Source: Nocardioides pantholopis (lineage in GTDB: Bacteria > Actinomycetota > Actinomycetes > Propionibacteriales > Nocardioidaceae). Taken from it: a stretch of DNA of 64,000 bases. Of this stretch, positions 9,801-18,619 are shown one piece after another. Positions within the stretch are counted from its first letter, which is position 1. Each line of letters begins with the position of its first letter. The notes beneath the pieces are model-generated. The model was given only the letters and a program-made list of their open reading frames with translations. It searched no databases and had not been told where the DNA came from. Position numbers and translations under genes: made by a program. Location: positions 186,001 through 250,000 of the forward strand of contig NZ_CP033324.1 of the NCBI RefSeq assembly GCF_003710085.1. Direction: 5' to 3'.

Positions 9801-12689
9801 TTCAACCACTACGCCTACGGCGCGGTCGGCGACTGGATGTACCAGAACATCGGCGGCATCAGCGCGCTCGAGGCCGGCTACCGCAGGATCCGGGTGGCGC
9901 CGGTCGTCGGCGGGGGTCTGACCCGCGGCGGCGGCGACTACGACTCGGTCTACGGCCGGATCAGCACCGACTGGACAGTCGAGGGCGAGGACCTGCACCT
10001 GCGGGTCGACGTCCCGGCCAACACCACGGCCGAGGTCGTGCTGCCCGCCCCCAACGTCTTCTCGGCCACCGAGAGCGGCACGCTGCTGCGCGACGCCGAC
10101 GGCGTGACCGGCGCGGTCGACGACGGGGACACCGTCACGGTGTCGGTCGGCTCGGGCAGCTACGACTTCCAGGTCGTCTCGGCGAACGCGCTGCTCGGCT
10201 CGATCCTCGAGGACCTCGACACCACCCAGGCCCACGTCGGTGACCTGGCCCAGGGCGGAGTGCTCGACGGCGCGGACCGCACCTCGATCGACACCGCGCT
10301 GGACGGGATCCGCGAGGACGTGACCGCCGCGCTCCTCGCCGGGCTCGAGGGCGACGACGCCGCGGTCACCGCGTCCCTGGAGGCCGCGCTCGGCGGGACC
10401 CGGGAGCTGCGGGCCTGGCTGGCCGCCGCCGACCTGGACGCCGCCGTCCGGACCGACCTGGACGCCCGAGCGGGGAGGATCGAGGCCAAGCTGGTCCGGG
10501 CCCTGACCTCGTCGATGGGGGTCACGGTGGCGCTGCCGCCGGTCGCCGGCGAGGCGCTGCCGGGCAGCACGGTGAGCGGCACGATCGAGGTGACCAACGA
10601 CGGGCCCACCCCGCTGACCGGGCTCTCGGGCTCGGTCGTCGTGGCCGGGCTGGGGGAGGCCTCGGTGGAGCTGGCCGAGGTGCCGGCCGGCGCCTCGGCG
10701 CAGCTGCCGGTCGCGATCGCGGTCCCGCGCCAGCAGGACCCGGGCCGCTACGACGCGGAGCTGTCGCTGACCTACACGGCCGGGGGGCAGACCTTCACGC
10801 TCACCGACACCACCCCCGACTGGGTCACCGTGACCTCCGGGCTGGACGTCGGCGCGCTGACGACGGCGCTGGACGGGAGCGACCCCAGCGAGCACGCCAC
10901 GGTGACGGTCCCGCTGAGCAACACCGGAGGCGCGGACGTCCGCGCCTCGGTGGCGCTGACCGTCCCGGCCGGGTGGGGCACGGTGCCCTCCGCCGACGTC
11001 CTCGTCCCGGCCGGCGGCACCGCCGCCGTCGAGGTGCCGGTGGTGCTTCCGCTGGACCGGGTCGGCGGCGCAGTGCCGGTCACCGTGGCGGTACGCCGCG
11101 CCGGGGTGCTCCTGGCCTCGGCGGAGACGACGGCGACGTTCGACCTGCCGACCCCGCCGGCCGCCGCCGTGCTCGACCACGTCGACTTCGGCAACGCGGC
11201 CTCGGAGAACGCCCACGGGATCCAGGCGTCCGCGAGCAGCGGCACCAACGCCGAGGCCGGGCTGACCCGCCGCTACGCGCACTCCGGCTATCCGGGGTCG
11301 TGGTACTCGGTGACGCTGGACGTGCCGGCCGGTGAGCCGTTCATCCTGCGCAACATCGAGACCTACGACGGGCCGCGGACGAAGAAGTACCACGTCTACG
11401 TCGACGACGTGCTGGTCAAGACCCAGCTGGTCCCGCGCAGCGAGCCCGGGGCCGGGACCAAGGTCTACGACGCCCTGATCGCCGGCCCCGCGGTGACCGG
11501 CAACGACGGCAACGTGCGGGTGCGGTTCGAGTTCCCCACCGACGCGGCCGGGTTCTACGACCCGTCCATCGCCGACCTGTGGGTGCTCGCCGTCCCGGAG
11601 GACACCCAGGCGCCGGACGTGTCGGCGGCGGTCGCCGCAGGCACGGCGGGCGACGCCGGCTGGTACCGCTCGGACGTCAGCGTGGCCGTCAGTGCCGCGG
11701 ACAACCGCGACCCCGCGCCCGTGGTCGAGACCGGCGACGGGAGCACCTGGCAGGAGTACGTCGGTCCGGTGCCGGTGAGCGGCGACGGCACCCACACCGT
11801 GGGGTTCCGCGCCCGCGACGCCGCCGGCAACTCCTCGGGTGACCGGTCGGTCACGGTCGGGATCGACACGACGGCGCCGGCCACCTCGCTCGCGGCGACC
11901 CGCGGGCCGGGCGTGGAGGGGCTGGACTCGGCCACGCTGCGGTTCGAGGCGACCGACGCCACCAGCGGGGTGGCCGCGACGCTCTACCGCGTCGACGGCG
12001 GCCCGTGGCGGACCGTGGGCCAGGAGCGGATCACGGTCACCGGGTTCGGTGAGCACGCGGTGGAGTTCGCCTCCACCGACGTCGCCGGGAACCCCGAGAC
12101 GCTGCGCCGCGAGACCGTCACCCTGGCCGACGTGGACCGGGTCGCGGCCCTGGTCGCGCCGCAGGTGACCGGCACCGCGCGGCTCGGCTCGACGCTGCGG
12201 GCCACGGCCGGCTCCTGGAACACCAAGGGCCTCGCGTTCGGCTACCAGTGGCTGCGCAACGGCTCGGCCATCCGGGGCGCGACCGGGTCGGCGTACCGGC
12301 TGGGGGCGGCGGACGTGGGTCGCCGGATCTCGGTGCGGGTGACCGCGACGAAGCCCGGCAAGGCGCCCGGGACCTCGGTCTCGCGGGCCACCGCGCCGGT
12401 GGGCAAGGCGACCTCGCGCACCACGGTGCGGCCGAACCGCACCCGGGTCCAGCCCGGCCGGCCGGTCACGGTGGCCGTCCGCGTCGTCGCGAGCGGGGTC
12501 AAGGCCACCGGCCGGGCGAAGGTCCGGGTCGACGGCAGGGTCGTGCGCACGGTCGTCGTGCGCAACGGCCGGGCCAGCGTCACGGTCCGGATCGCTCGCC
12601 GCGGCAGCCACCGGGTCACTGCCCGGTACGCCGGCTCGGCCACCGTGGCGGCCTCGGTCGCCGCGGCCCGGACCATCAGGGTCGGCTGA
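6900..12689 (+). CDS. Large secreted GH78 alpha-L-rhamnosidase
   Basis: Predicted extracellular enzyme of 1,929 residues that removes terminal alpha-L-rhamnose from plant glycans. ATG at 6900 gives a signal peptide (RRLLIPGLVLAAGLSLSVVP, AAA). N-terminal rhamnosidase beta-domains follow, split by a laminin-G/concanavalin-like insert at about residues 170-325. The (alpha/alpha)6 catalytic domain has TPARDERLGWTGD (E684 the likely acid) and TTMWERWDS (E949 the likely base). After about residue 1090 come a helical segment, a NEW3-like sandwich, a beta-domain near RRYAHSGYPGSWY, two bacterial Ig-like repeats (AADNRDPAP, GNSSG; VDGGPW, DVAGNPE) and two terminal Ig-like modules (YQWLRNGSAIRGA; VRVDGRVVRTVVVR). 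Most GH78 enzymes are 900-1,200 residues, so the C-terminal half is extra. No LPXTG motif or terminal membrane anchor is seen. Confidence 0.92.
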   Translation: MSTQRSRARRLLIPGLVLAAGLSLSVVPAVTPGAAALAPDGTVRVEGLQANGRTDPLGIPGAAPQLSWRAVSAARGVVQTAYEIRVASSEDALDSADVWSSGKVASPRQVDVEYGGPALAAGTRYAWQVRTWDGADQATAWSEPATFETGLLDADDWGDAEWIGAPAGTEVDRWTDYTADIDFTIDNLVLAAFVRTANLDNGYLWQLSLADGTPRFRPHVKVGGSYRLLDNKDISASITAEELRTGQHTMSVAFDGQTITTRLDGEVIDTRTDATFAKGFVGFRASQATEGTEAATVHDVRVTAENGDVLLDTDFAAQGNPFSAGTLVERGLEIKGNVEALWRSPDDNLPLLRTDFETAADKTVTQARVYATARGIYELNLNGEKVGDQFLAPGWTDYEDRIQHQTYDVTELVTSGANSFGAELADGWWGGKVGMWGPGVYGNDLSLVARLRLDYSDGTSEWVDTDAESWSSHTGPYTFTDNIDGESYDARQEQPGWDEAGFDDAGWAAAVARPSATELVVPQPDEPVRATQELATVERTEPAPGAFVYDLGQNMVGVARMRLQGRAGTTVTIRYGEMLNPDGTLYTANLRAAKVTDRYTFAEDGTVTYEPKFTQHGFRYVEIVGASTPPAAADVTGVVWESDLADTGELETSDPMLNQLASNISWGQRGNFLSIPTDTPARDERLGWTGDINVFAPTASYLKDTRAFLRKWMTDLRDSAYPNGNIPGVAPQPKGIDLGSGLGWSDAVITVPYAVWHSQGDTAIVRENYAAMTAYLDFVRAGAGPDLVDTARGNWDDWLNLDDPTPTGVLGTAYLAEDARMLAEMATAIGEDEDAAELTELSARVREVFAAELVAADGTVNGNSQTGYALALGMDLVPDEELRARVAARFVAKLASKNNHLSTGFLGTPWLLPALSSIGRDDLAYTLLTHKDFPSWGYEVENGATTMWERWDSIKPDGSFGDVGMNSFNHYAYGAVGDWMYQNIGGISALEAGYRRIRVAPVVGGGLTRGGGDYDSVYGRISTDWTVEGEDLHLRVDVPANTTAEVVLPAPNVFSATESGTLLRDADGVTGAVDDGDTVTVSVGSGSYDFQVVSANALLGSILEDLDTTQAHVGDLAQGGVLDGADRTSIDTALDGIREDVTAALLAGLEGDDAAVTASLEAALGGTRELRAWLAAADLDAAVRTDLDARAGRIEAKLVRALTSSMGVTVALPPVAGEALPGSTVSGTIEVTNDGPTPLTGLSGSVVVAGLGEASVELAEVPAGASAQLPVAIAVPRQQDPGRYDAELSLTYTAGGQTFTLTDTTPDWVTVTSGLDVGALTTALDGSDPSEHATVTVPLSNTGGADVRASVALTVPAGWGTVPSADVLVPAGGTAAVEVPVVLPLDRVGGAVPVTVAVRRAGVLLASAETTATFDLPTPPAAAVLDHVDFGNAASENAHGIQASASSGTNAEAGLTRRYAHSGYPGSWYSVTLDVPAGEPFILRNIETYDGPRTKKYHVYVDDVLVKTQLVPRSEPGAGTKVYDALIAGPAVTGNDGNVRVRFEFPTDAAGFYDPSIADLWVLAVPEDTQAPDVSAAVAAGTAGDAGWYRSDVSVAVSAADNRDPAPVVETGDGSTWQEYVGPVPVSGDGTHTVGFRARDAAGNSSGDRSVTVGIDTTAPATSLAATRGPGVEGLDSATLRFEATDATSGVAATLYRVDGGPWRTVGQERITVTGFGEHAVEFASTDVAGNPETLRRETVTLADVDRVAALVAPQVTGTARLGSTLRATAGSWNTKGLAFGYQWLRNGSAIRGATGSAYRLGAADVGRRISVRVTATKPGKAPGTSVSRATAPVGKATSRTTVRPNRTRVQPGRPVTVAVRVVASGVKATGRAKVRVDGRVVRTVVVRNGRASVTVRIARRGSHRVTARYAGSATVAASVAAARTIRVG

Positions 12690-12737
12690 CCGGGGGCGAT
12701 TTCCAGGCCGGCCCCGGGCTCCGGTACATTCCACCGC

Positions 12738-12827
12738 GGTGGCGTGTCCGAGCGGCCGAAGGTGCATCACTCGAAATGATGTGTGGGGTTAAACCCACCG
12801 TGGGTTCAAATCCCACCGCCACCGCCA
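12738..12827 (+). tRNA. tRNA-Ser (anticodon CGA)
   Basis: Acceptor arms GGTGGCG and CGCCACC pair perfectly. The anticodon stem CATCA/TGATG encloses the loop CTCGAAA (anticodon CGA at 12772-12774), there is a long class II variable arm, and the T arm is GTGGG-TTCAAAT-CCCAC. Discriminator G and CCA are encoded. Confidence 0.97.
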
Positions 12828-12854
12828 GTGGGTCCGGCCGGACCCGGCAGCGAT

Positions 12855-12895
12855 CGAAGATCCCGCCCAGGGTGACCTGGGCGGGATCTTCGTTT
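12855..12895 (+). terminator. Strong intrinsic terminator after tRNA-Ser
   Basis: A perfect 17-bp stem (left arm starts CGAAGATCCCGCCC, right arm 12876-12892) with a GTGA loop is followed by TTT. It sits 28 bases after the tRNA 3' end and just before the next gene. Confidence 0.9.
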
Positions 12896-12920
12896 CCCGG
12901 GCGTGTGGGAGGGTGTGCCC

Positions 12921-13358
12921 GTGATCTCTCGATACCGCCCGGCGCCGGCCCGTTCCCTCCTCCGATCGGCACTCCGACCGGCGCTGGTGGGCTCGGCCCT
13001 GACGTCCCTGCTGGCCGCTGGAATGGTCGCCGCCCCGTCCGCCGAGGCCGCGTGGACGACCGGCGTCGCCAACGACGGCGGCAAGGTCCGGGTCTGCAAG
13101 GTCCCGCTGGGCGGGGGCGACCTGAAGGTCAAGGTCCGCCTGGACAACCGGCGGGCCAAGCACGGCCACGTCGGCTACGTCTACCGGCTGCGCGGCGGCA
13201 AGTGGACCGACGCCAGGGTCCGCGCCGGGGGCGGCGAGTGGTCCGGCACGAAGTCGCTGCGGGTGAACCGTGGCGACGCCGTGGGAGCCGGCATCGACGA
13301 GATCGACGGCCCGGGCCTGGGCGGGACGATGGCGAAGTCGAGCATTCCCCGCTGCTGA
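12921..13358 (+). CDS. Small secreted protein of unknown function
   Basis: A 145-residue product with a basic N-terminus and a hydrophobic stretch (ALVGSALTSLLAAGMVAAPSAEA) that reads as a signal peptide cleaved near AEA-AW, leaving a mature domain of roughly 100 residues. That domain has short beta-like segments (VRVCKVPLGGG, LKVKVRLDNRR, VGYVYRLRGGKW) and two cysteines, one near its start (VCK) and one as the last residue, which could form a disulphide. The GTG at 12921 is preferred over in-frame GTGs at 12903 and 12915 because GGGAGGG lies eight bases before it. I do not recognise a family. Confidence 0.75.
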   Translation: MISRYRPAPARSLLRSALRPALVGSALTSLLAAGMVAAPSAEAAWTTGVANDGGKVRVCKVPLGGGDLKVKVRLDNRRAKHGHVGYVYRLRGGKWTDARVRAGGGEWSGTKSLRVNRGDAVGAGIDEIDGPGLGGTMAKSSIPRC

Positions 13359-13403
13359 GGGCTCGGCGGCGCGTCCCCGGCACCGGTCCGGCAGGATGTC
13401 GTC

Positions 13404-14273
<870 letters not shown>

Positions 14274-14291
14274 CCCGGGGGTGATGCGCTG

Positions 14292-15713
14292 ATGACCGGG
14301 GGCCTGCTCGAGCGACATCTCGCGTTCCTCGAGGCGCTGCGCGGGGCCGGCCTGCCGGTCTCGCTGGTGGAGGACCTGGACGCCGTCGCGGCGCTCGGTG
14401 CGCTGCCGTGGGACGACCGGGAGGTGGTCCGGGCGGCGTACGCCGCGACGCTGGTGAAGCGGCAGGCGCAGCGGACCACCTTCGACACGCTCTTCGACCT
14501 GTACTTCCCCCGGCTGGTGGGGGACGGGGTCGCGGGTGCCGAGGCCGGGCCGGACGCCGACGGGTCGGCGGACGGGGACGGCGGGGATGGCGGGGATGCG
14601 GAGCCGCCGCCCCTGCGCGACGGCGCCGTGGCGCTGCGCGACCTGCGGGACCGGCTGGTCGACGCGCTGGCGGCCGACGACCCCGCGACGCTGGGCCCGC
14701 TGGCGGTGGAGACCGTGAGCCGCTTCGGGTCGATGCCCGGGCGCGGCCCCGGCCTGTCCAGCTGGTCGGCGTACTCCGCGCTGCGGCGGGTGGCCCCCGC
14801 GGAGCTGACCCGGCGGATCGTGGCCGCCCTGCTCACCGAGGGCAGCGGCGAGGCGGAGGCGCGGCGCGCCGCCGCTCGCAGCGTGGGCGCCTTCACCGCG
14901 CTGGTCGAGGACGACGCGCGCCGCCGGATCGCCGAGGAGAAAGGGCCCGACCACGTCGCGCGCACAGCGGTCCGGCCCAGCATCGAGCGGATCGACTTCA
15001 CCGCCGCCCGGCGCGCCGACGTCGAGGAGATGCGGCGCCAGATCTATCCGTTGGCCCGGCGGCTCGCGACCCGGCTCACCCGCGAGCAGCACGCGCGCCG
15101 CCGGGGGCCGGTGGACTTCCGGCGTACGGTCCGCGCGTCGGTCTCCACCGGCGGCGTGCCGCTGACCACCCACCACCGGCCGAAGCGGCCGCACCGCACC
15201 GACCTGGTCGTGCTGTGCGACGTCAGCGGGTCGGTGGCGAACTTCGCGCAGTTCACGCTGCTCCTGGTCCTCGCGCTGCGCGAGCAGTTCCAGAACCTGC
15301 GGGCGTTCACGTTCGTCGACCAGGTCCACGAGGTGACCGGGCACCTGCGCCCGGGGGCGGACCTCGGCGACGTGATGGCCGAGCTCGCTGCCAGCGCCGA
15401 GCACGCGGCGCGGTGGGGCCGGACCAGCTACGGGCGGGCGTTCACGACGTTCACCGAGCAGTACGGCGGCGTGCTCGGGCCGCGGTCCTCGCTGCTGATC
15501 CTGGGCGACGCCCGCTCCAACTACAGCGACCCCGGCCTGGAGGCGCTGCGGGAGATGGCCGGCGCGGCCCGGCACGCCTGGTGGCTCAACCCCGAGCACC
15601 GCCGGCACTGGCAGACCGGGGACTCCCTGGCCGGCGTGTACGGCGAGGTGGTGCCGATGGTGGAGTGCCGCAACCTGACCCAGCTCGGCGAGTTCGTGCA
15701 CGATCTGGTCTGA
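14292..15713 (+). CDS. VWA-domain protein, CoxE-like
   Basis: Partner of the upstream MoxR ATPase, 473 residues. The N-terminal part has TTFDTLFDLYFPRL, typical of CoxE-like proteins, then an acidic Asp/Gly-rich linker at about residues 82-100. The C-terminal von Willebrand A domain carries the MIDAS motif DVSGSVANF (D310 to S314), with TSYGRAF and ILGDARSNY supplying later metal contacts. In the family, MoxR uses ATP hydrolysis while the VWA protein binds the client through a metal ion. Convergent with the hydrolase-like gene downstream. Confidence 0.88.
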   Translation: MTGGLLERHLAFLEALRGAGLPVSLVEDLDAVAALGALPWDDREVVRAAYAATLVKRQAQRTTFDTLFDLYFPRLVGDGVAGAEAGPDADGSADGDGGDGGDAEPPPLRDGAVALRDLRDRLVDALAADDPATLGPLAVETVSRFGSMPGRGPGLSSWSAYSALRRVAPAELTRRIVAALLTEGSGEAEARRAAARSVGAFTALVEDDARRRIAEEKGPDHVARTAVRPSIERIDFTAARRADVEEMRRQIYPLARRLATRLTREQHARRRGPVDFRRTVRASVSTGGVPLTTHHRPKRPHRTDLVVLCDVSGSVANFAQFTLLLVLALREQFQNLRAFTFVDQVHEVTGHLRPGADLGDVMAELAASAEHAARWGRTSYGRAFTTFTEQYGGVLGPRSSLLILGDARSNYSDPGLEALREMAGAARHAWWLNPEHRRHWQTGDSLAGVYGEVVPMVECRNLTQLGEFVHDLV

Positions 15714-15722
15714 TGCTGGTCT

Positions 15723-15737
15723 GAGCGGGTACCGCTC
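15723..15737. terminator. Short hairpin between convergent genes
   Basis: GAGCGG-GTA-CCGCTC forms a 6-bp hairpin in the 35-base gap between two convergent genes. It could be a weak bidirectional terminator, but no T-run follows. Confidence 0.3.
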
Positions 15738-15748
15738 GGCGGCCGCGG

Positions 15749-17086
15749 TCAGGGCGCCAGGAAGCCCTGCTCGCGCAGCCGGTCCAGGACCGCCCGCAGC
15801 TCGGGGTGGTCGGCGGCGTCCGCGGCCCGTCCGCCCGCGACGTACCGCTCGTCGCCGGGCTCCGGCTCGGGGCCGGACCCGTCGTCGCCGCTGTCGAAGA
15901 GCACCGTGAGGCGGTTGGGGGCGTTGGCGTTGAGCAGCGAGCCCAGCAGCACCACCGGGTCGCCGCGGTCCTCCAGGGCGAGCACGTGGGTGCCGTCGGG
16001 GACCTGCGCCGCCTGCGCGGCGGGGGCGCCGGCGGTCACCACCTGGTCGACGGTGAACGCGGGCCCGGGGGCGGCGGCGATCTCGGCGGCGCTCACGCCG
16101 CCCTGCCCGGAGCCGACGAGCAGCAGCCGGGGGTCGGGGTCGTCGCCGAGCGCCGCGGCCAGCGCGCGCAGCACCTGGGCGGTGTAGGTGGTGGGGTCGC
16201 CTCCGACGAGCCGCAGCCGCCGCCCGGTGCCCTCCGGCCCGGGCAGGTAGGCGATGTAGCGGCTCTCGGTCACCCGCTGCACAGCGACCGCGCGCCGGGT
16301 GGCGGCCAGGGCGGTCAGCAGCCCGCCGAGCCCCCGGGGGGCGCTGTCGACGGTCGCCGGGTCGTCCTCGGAGTGGACGACGTCCTCGACCAGCCCGCCG
16401 GCGATGTCGCGCAGCGCCGGGCCGAACCCGGTCGCGAAGGAGTCGGCCCCGAGCGCCCGCATGCCGCCGCGGGCGGCGAGCGGCGCGGTGTCGGAGGCCA
16501 GCGCCCCCACGGTGAGCAGCGCGCGCAGCTGGAGGCCGTCGAGCAGCCCGCCGCCGCCGCTGACGTGCTCGAGCAGCTCGCGGTTGCTGAGCGCGAGCTC
16601 GTCGAGGTACGCCGCGACGTCCTCGCGGTCGTCGGGGTCGATCTCGATCAGCCCGGCGGACACGACGGTCCCGCCCAGGGCGACCTCGGGCGCGAGGTAG
16701 CCGATCGCCCGGCCGGCGATCGACCCGAGGGTGTCGTAGGCGATCTGCTGCAGCTCGTCGATCCAGCGGTAGGTCTGCACGGTCGCGCGGACGACGAGCG
16801 CGTCGGCGTCCAGCTCGGCGGACCGGCCGAGCAGGCCGTGGCGTCCGGTGGCGCCGCGGAGGTCCTCCTCGACCTGCTGCCAGGTGCGCGGGGACAGCTC
16901 GGCGGACTCCGCGACCTCGGGGTCGGCGAGAATCTCCTCCCCGAGGGTCGCGCGGCGGCGCAGCTCGCCCCCGGCGGAGTCGAAGAGCGCCGCCAGCCGG
17001 GTCATCTGCTCGTAGCGGTCGGTCAGGTCGGCGACCTGGTCCGCCGTCGGTTCGGCGGCGGGGCGCGGGTCGGTCAGGTCGGTCAC
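15749..17086 (-). CDS. Alpha/beta-hydrolase-like protein in ESX operon, nucleophile lost
   Basis: A 445-residue protein, last of a three-gene minus-strand operon. The N-terminal half is helical (DRYEQMTRLAALFDSAGGELRR) and resembles WXG/LXG-style N-terminal regions; the C-terminal half looks like a lipase-like fold. Where the nucleophile elbow (GxSxG) is expected the sequence reads LLLVGSGQGGVSA, so the catalytic position holds Gly and Ser is displaced by one. HVLALEDRGDPVVLLG resembles the acid region. The GTG at 17086 overlaps the upstream stop by GTGA. Similar proteins are encoded beside ESX genes in other actinobacteria. It may be a secreted substrate or a binding protein rather than an enzyme. 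Confidence 0.65.
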   Translation of the reverse strand: MTDLTDPRPAAEPTADQVADLTDRYEQMTRLAALFDSAGGELRRRATLGEEILADPEVAESAELSPRTWQQVEEDLRGATGRHGLLGRSAELDADALVVRATVQTYRWIDELQQIAYDTLGSIAGRAIGYLAPEVALGGTVVSAGLIEIDPDDREDVAAYLDELALSNRELLEHVSGGGGLLDGLQLRALLTVGALASDTAPLAARGGMRALGADSFATGFGPALRDIAGGLVEDVVHSEDDPATVDSAPRGLGGLLTALAATRRAVAVQRVTESRYIAYLPGPEGTGRRLRLVGGDPTTYTAQVLRALAAALGDDPDPRLLLVGSGQGGVSAAEIAAAPGPAFTVDQVVTAGAPAAQAAQVPDGTHVLALEDRGDPVVLLGSLLNANAPNRLTVLFDSGDDGSGPEPEPGDERYVAGGRAADAADHPELRAVLDRLREQGFLAP

Positions 17087-18048
17087 GACGTCCCCTCGTC
17101 CGGCTCGGCCGGGAGGCCGAGCACCTCGGCCAGGATCGGCGCCAGCTCCGCGGCGAGCTCGGCGGGCGTGACCCGGCGTACCTGCACCCGGTGGTCGCGA
17201 TCCTCCTGCTCGTGCCGGGGACGCAGGGCGTGCCAGCCGTCGGCCAGCAGCACCCAGGACACGACGCCGACGGTGGTGGTCTCGCTGCCGGAGACGTCGG
17301 CGACCAGGGCGCGCAGCCGGCCGCGCGCCTCCGCGGTCAGCCCGCGCAGCACGTCGCCGGCGGCCGCCTCGCTCAGCGGCGCGCCCTCGGCGTCGGTGAC
17401 CGGCTCGCCGTGCCGCTGCACCAGGACCGGGACCAGGTCGGCCCGGCCGGAGCGGACCGCCTCGCCGGCGGCGTCGGCGAGCTCGAAGGGGAGATCGACG
17501 GCCGCCGGGACCGTCGAGGGCCGCACCGGCAGGTCCTCGGGGAGCACCGCCGCGCGGGCCAGCTCGCCGGGCCACTGCGCCAGCGGGAACCAGGCCAGCT
17601 CGAAGACGATGCCGTCCGCCGTCGCCAGGGTCGCGACCGCGCTCCCGGCCTGGCGGTGCCAGGCGCGGGCGTGGAACCCGCCGGCGGCGACGTCGAGGTC
17701 GAGGGCGACCTCGGGGCTCGCGAGCAGGCCGACCGCGCCGAGCAGGCCGGCGTCGACGCGGCCGTCCTCGGTGAGCAGGCCGCGGCGCCCCAGCGAGGTC
17801 TCCGGGTCGCGCAGGGAGTCCAGGACCGCTGTGTAGGCGGAGTCCTCGACCGAGCCGGGGCTGGCGCCGAGCCGCCCCGCGAGCGCGGACTCGGCGGGCG
17901 CGTCCGCGATCGTGAACGGCAGCGGCGCGTCGCCGGCCGCGGCGGCGACGAACCGGAGCTCGGGCAGGGTCAGCGCGAGCCGCCGCGGCAGGGCCGCGAG
18001 CAGCAGGGACTCGGCGGGCGCCGGGGCGCGCAGGTCGATGACTGTCAT
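17083..18048 (-). CDS. EspG-like ESX secretion-associated protein
   Basis: A 321-residue protein with the character of the EspG family, cytosolic chaperones that hold ESX substrates before export in mycobacteria. Visible features are an N-terminal LTLPELRFVAAAAG, hydrophobic strands (GGFHARAWHRQAGSAVATLA, GIVFELAWFPLAQWP) and the C-terminal VGVVSWVLLADGWHALRP, the alternating pattern seen in EspG. It overlaps both neighbours by four bases (ATGA upstream, GTGA downstream), so the three genes form a coupled operon. No PE or PPE gene lies nearby; the upstream 153-residue protein is a possible client. Confidence 0.6.
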   Translation of the reverse strand: MTVIDLRAPAPAESLLLAALPRRLALTLPELRFVAAAAGDAPLPFTIADAPAESALAGRLGASPGSVEDSAYTAVLDSLRDPETSLGRRGLLTEDGRVDAGLLGAVGLLASPEVALDLDVAAGGFHARAWHRQAGSAVATLATADGIVFELAWFPLAQWPGELARAAVLPEDLPVRPSTVPAAVDLPFELADAAGEAVRSGRADLVPVLVQRHGEPVTDAEGAPLSEAAAGDVLRGLTAEARGRLRALVADVSGSETTTVGVVSWVLLADGWHALRPRHEQEDRDHRVQVRRVTPAELAAELAPILAEVLGLPAEPDEGTS

Positions 18049-18506
18049 CGGGCGCTCATCCCCGGCACCGACACGCCGAGCCAGTCGCGGTGGCCCGGGG
18101 GCGGGGGGTCGAGGTCGAGCAGCGCCCGGTCGGCCGCGGCCAGCTCCAGGCGTACGCCGGAGCCCGCGTCGTCGTCCGGGACCGTCTCCAGGCGGGCAGC
18201 CCGGGTGCGGGCCTCGGCGACCAGGTCGCGGGTGCGGCGCTCCACGGCGGCGATGGACTCCTTGATCCGGTCCACCTCGTGCAGGTGCCGCTCGAGGGAG
18301 TCGGCCGCGGCGTCGTGGCGGGAGGCGACCCGGCGCAGGTGGGCGGCTCGGTCGCGGATCCGCTCGCGCAGCGCGGCGGCCGCGCGGCCGCTCCAGCCGA
18401 CTGCGTCGGTCTGCGCGACCAGCTGGTCGGCGAGCATCCGCACGTCGGTGCCCTGCTCGCGCAGGGCGCGCACGCGTCGACGCATCGCGTCGGTCTCGCC
18501 GTACAT
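18045..18506 (-). CDS. WXG-like helical protein, putative ESX substrate
   Basis: A 153-residue, strongly helical protein, first gene of the operon. It has a long amphipathic pattern (MRRRVRALREQGTDVRMLADQLVAQ), then VGWSGRAAAALRERI, which puts a W-x-G turn between two helices as in WXG100 proteins. A second helix (LERHLHEVDRIKESIAAVERRTRDL) follows, with a C-terminal tail beyond WXG100 length. ATG at 18506 is chosen because GGAGGGAG lies seven bases before it. It overlaps the EspG-like gene by ATGA. A role as the operon's secreted client is inference from position and fold. Confidence 0.6.
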   Translation of the reverse strand: MYGETDAMRRRVRALREQGTDVRMLADQLVAQTDAVGWSGRAAAALRERIRDRAAHLRRVASRHDAAADSLERHLHEVDRIKESIAAVERRTRDLVAEARTRAARLETVPDDDAGSGVRLELAAADRALLDLDPPPPGHRDWLGVSVPGMSAR

Positions 18507-18619
18507 CGAGCTCCCTCCGGTGCCGTCGGCTCGGCCTGTGCCGAGCACCTTCCCGGCCGTGCTGCTCCGAAACTAGCGGGGTCGCGCGGCCCCCGCGAGG
18601 ACCGGGTCCGGGGCGCGCC

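Noticed and set aside
6843..12770. Minus-strand frame of about 1,975 codons across the rhamnosidase gene
   Set aside because: Antisense artefact of GC-rich codons; no domain pattern, and it runs through the tRNA region.
12738..12827. tRNA-Ser(CGA) as an integration site of a mobile element
   Set aside because: No integrase gene and no repeat of the tRNA 3' end were seen nearby; the genes on both sides look ordinary.
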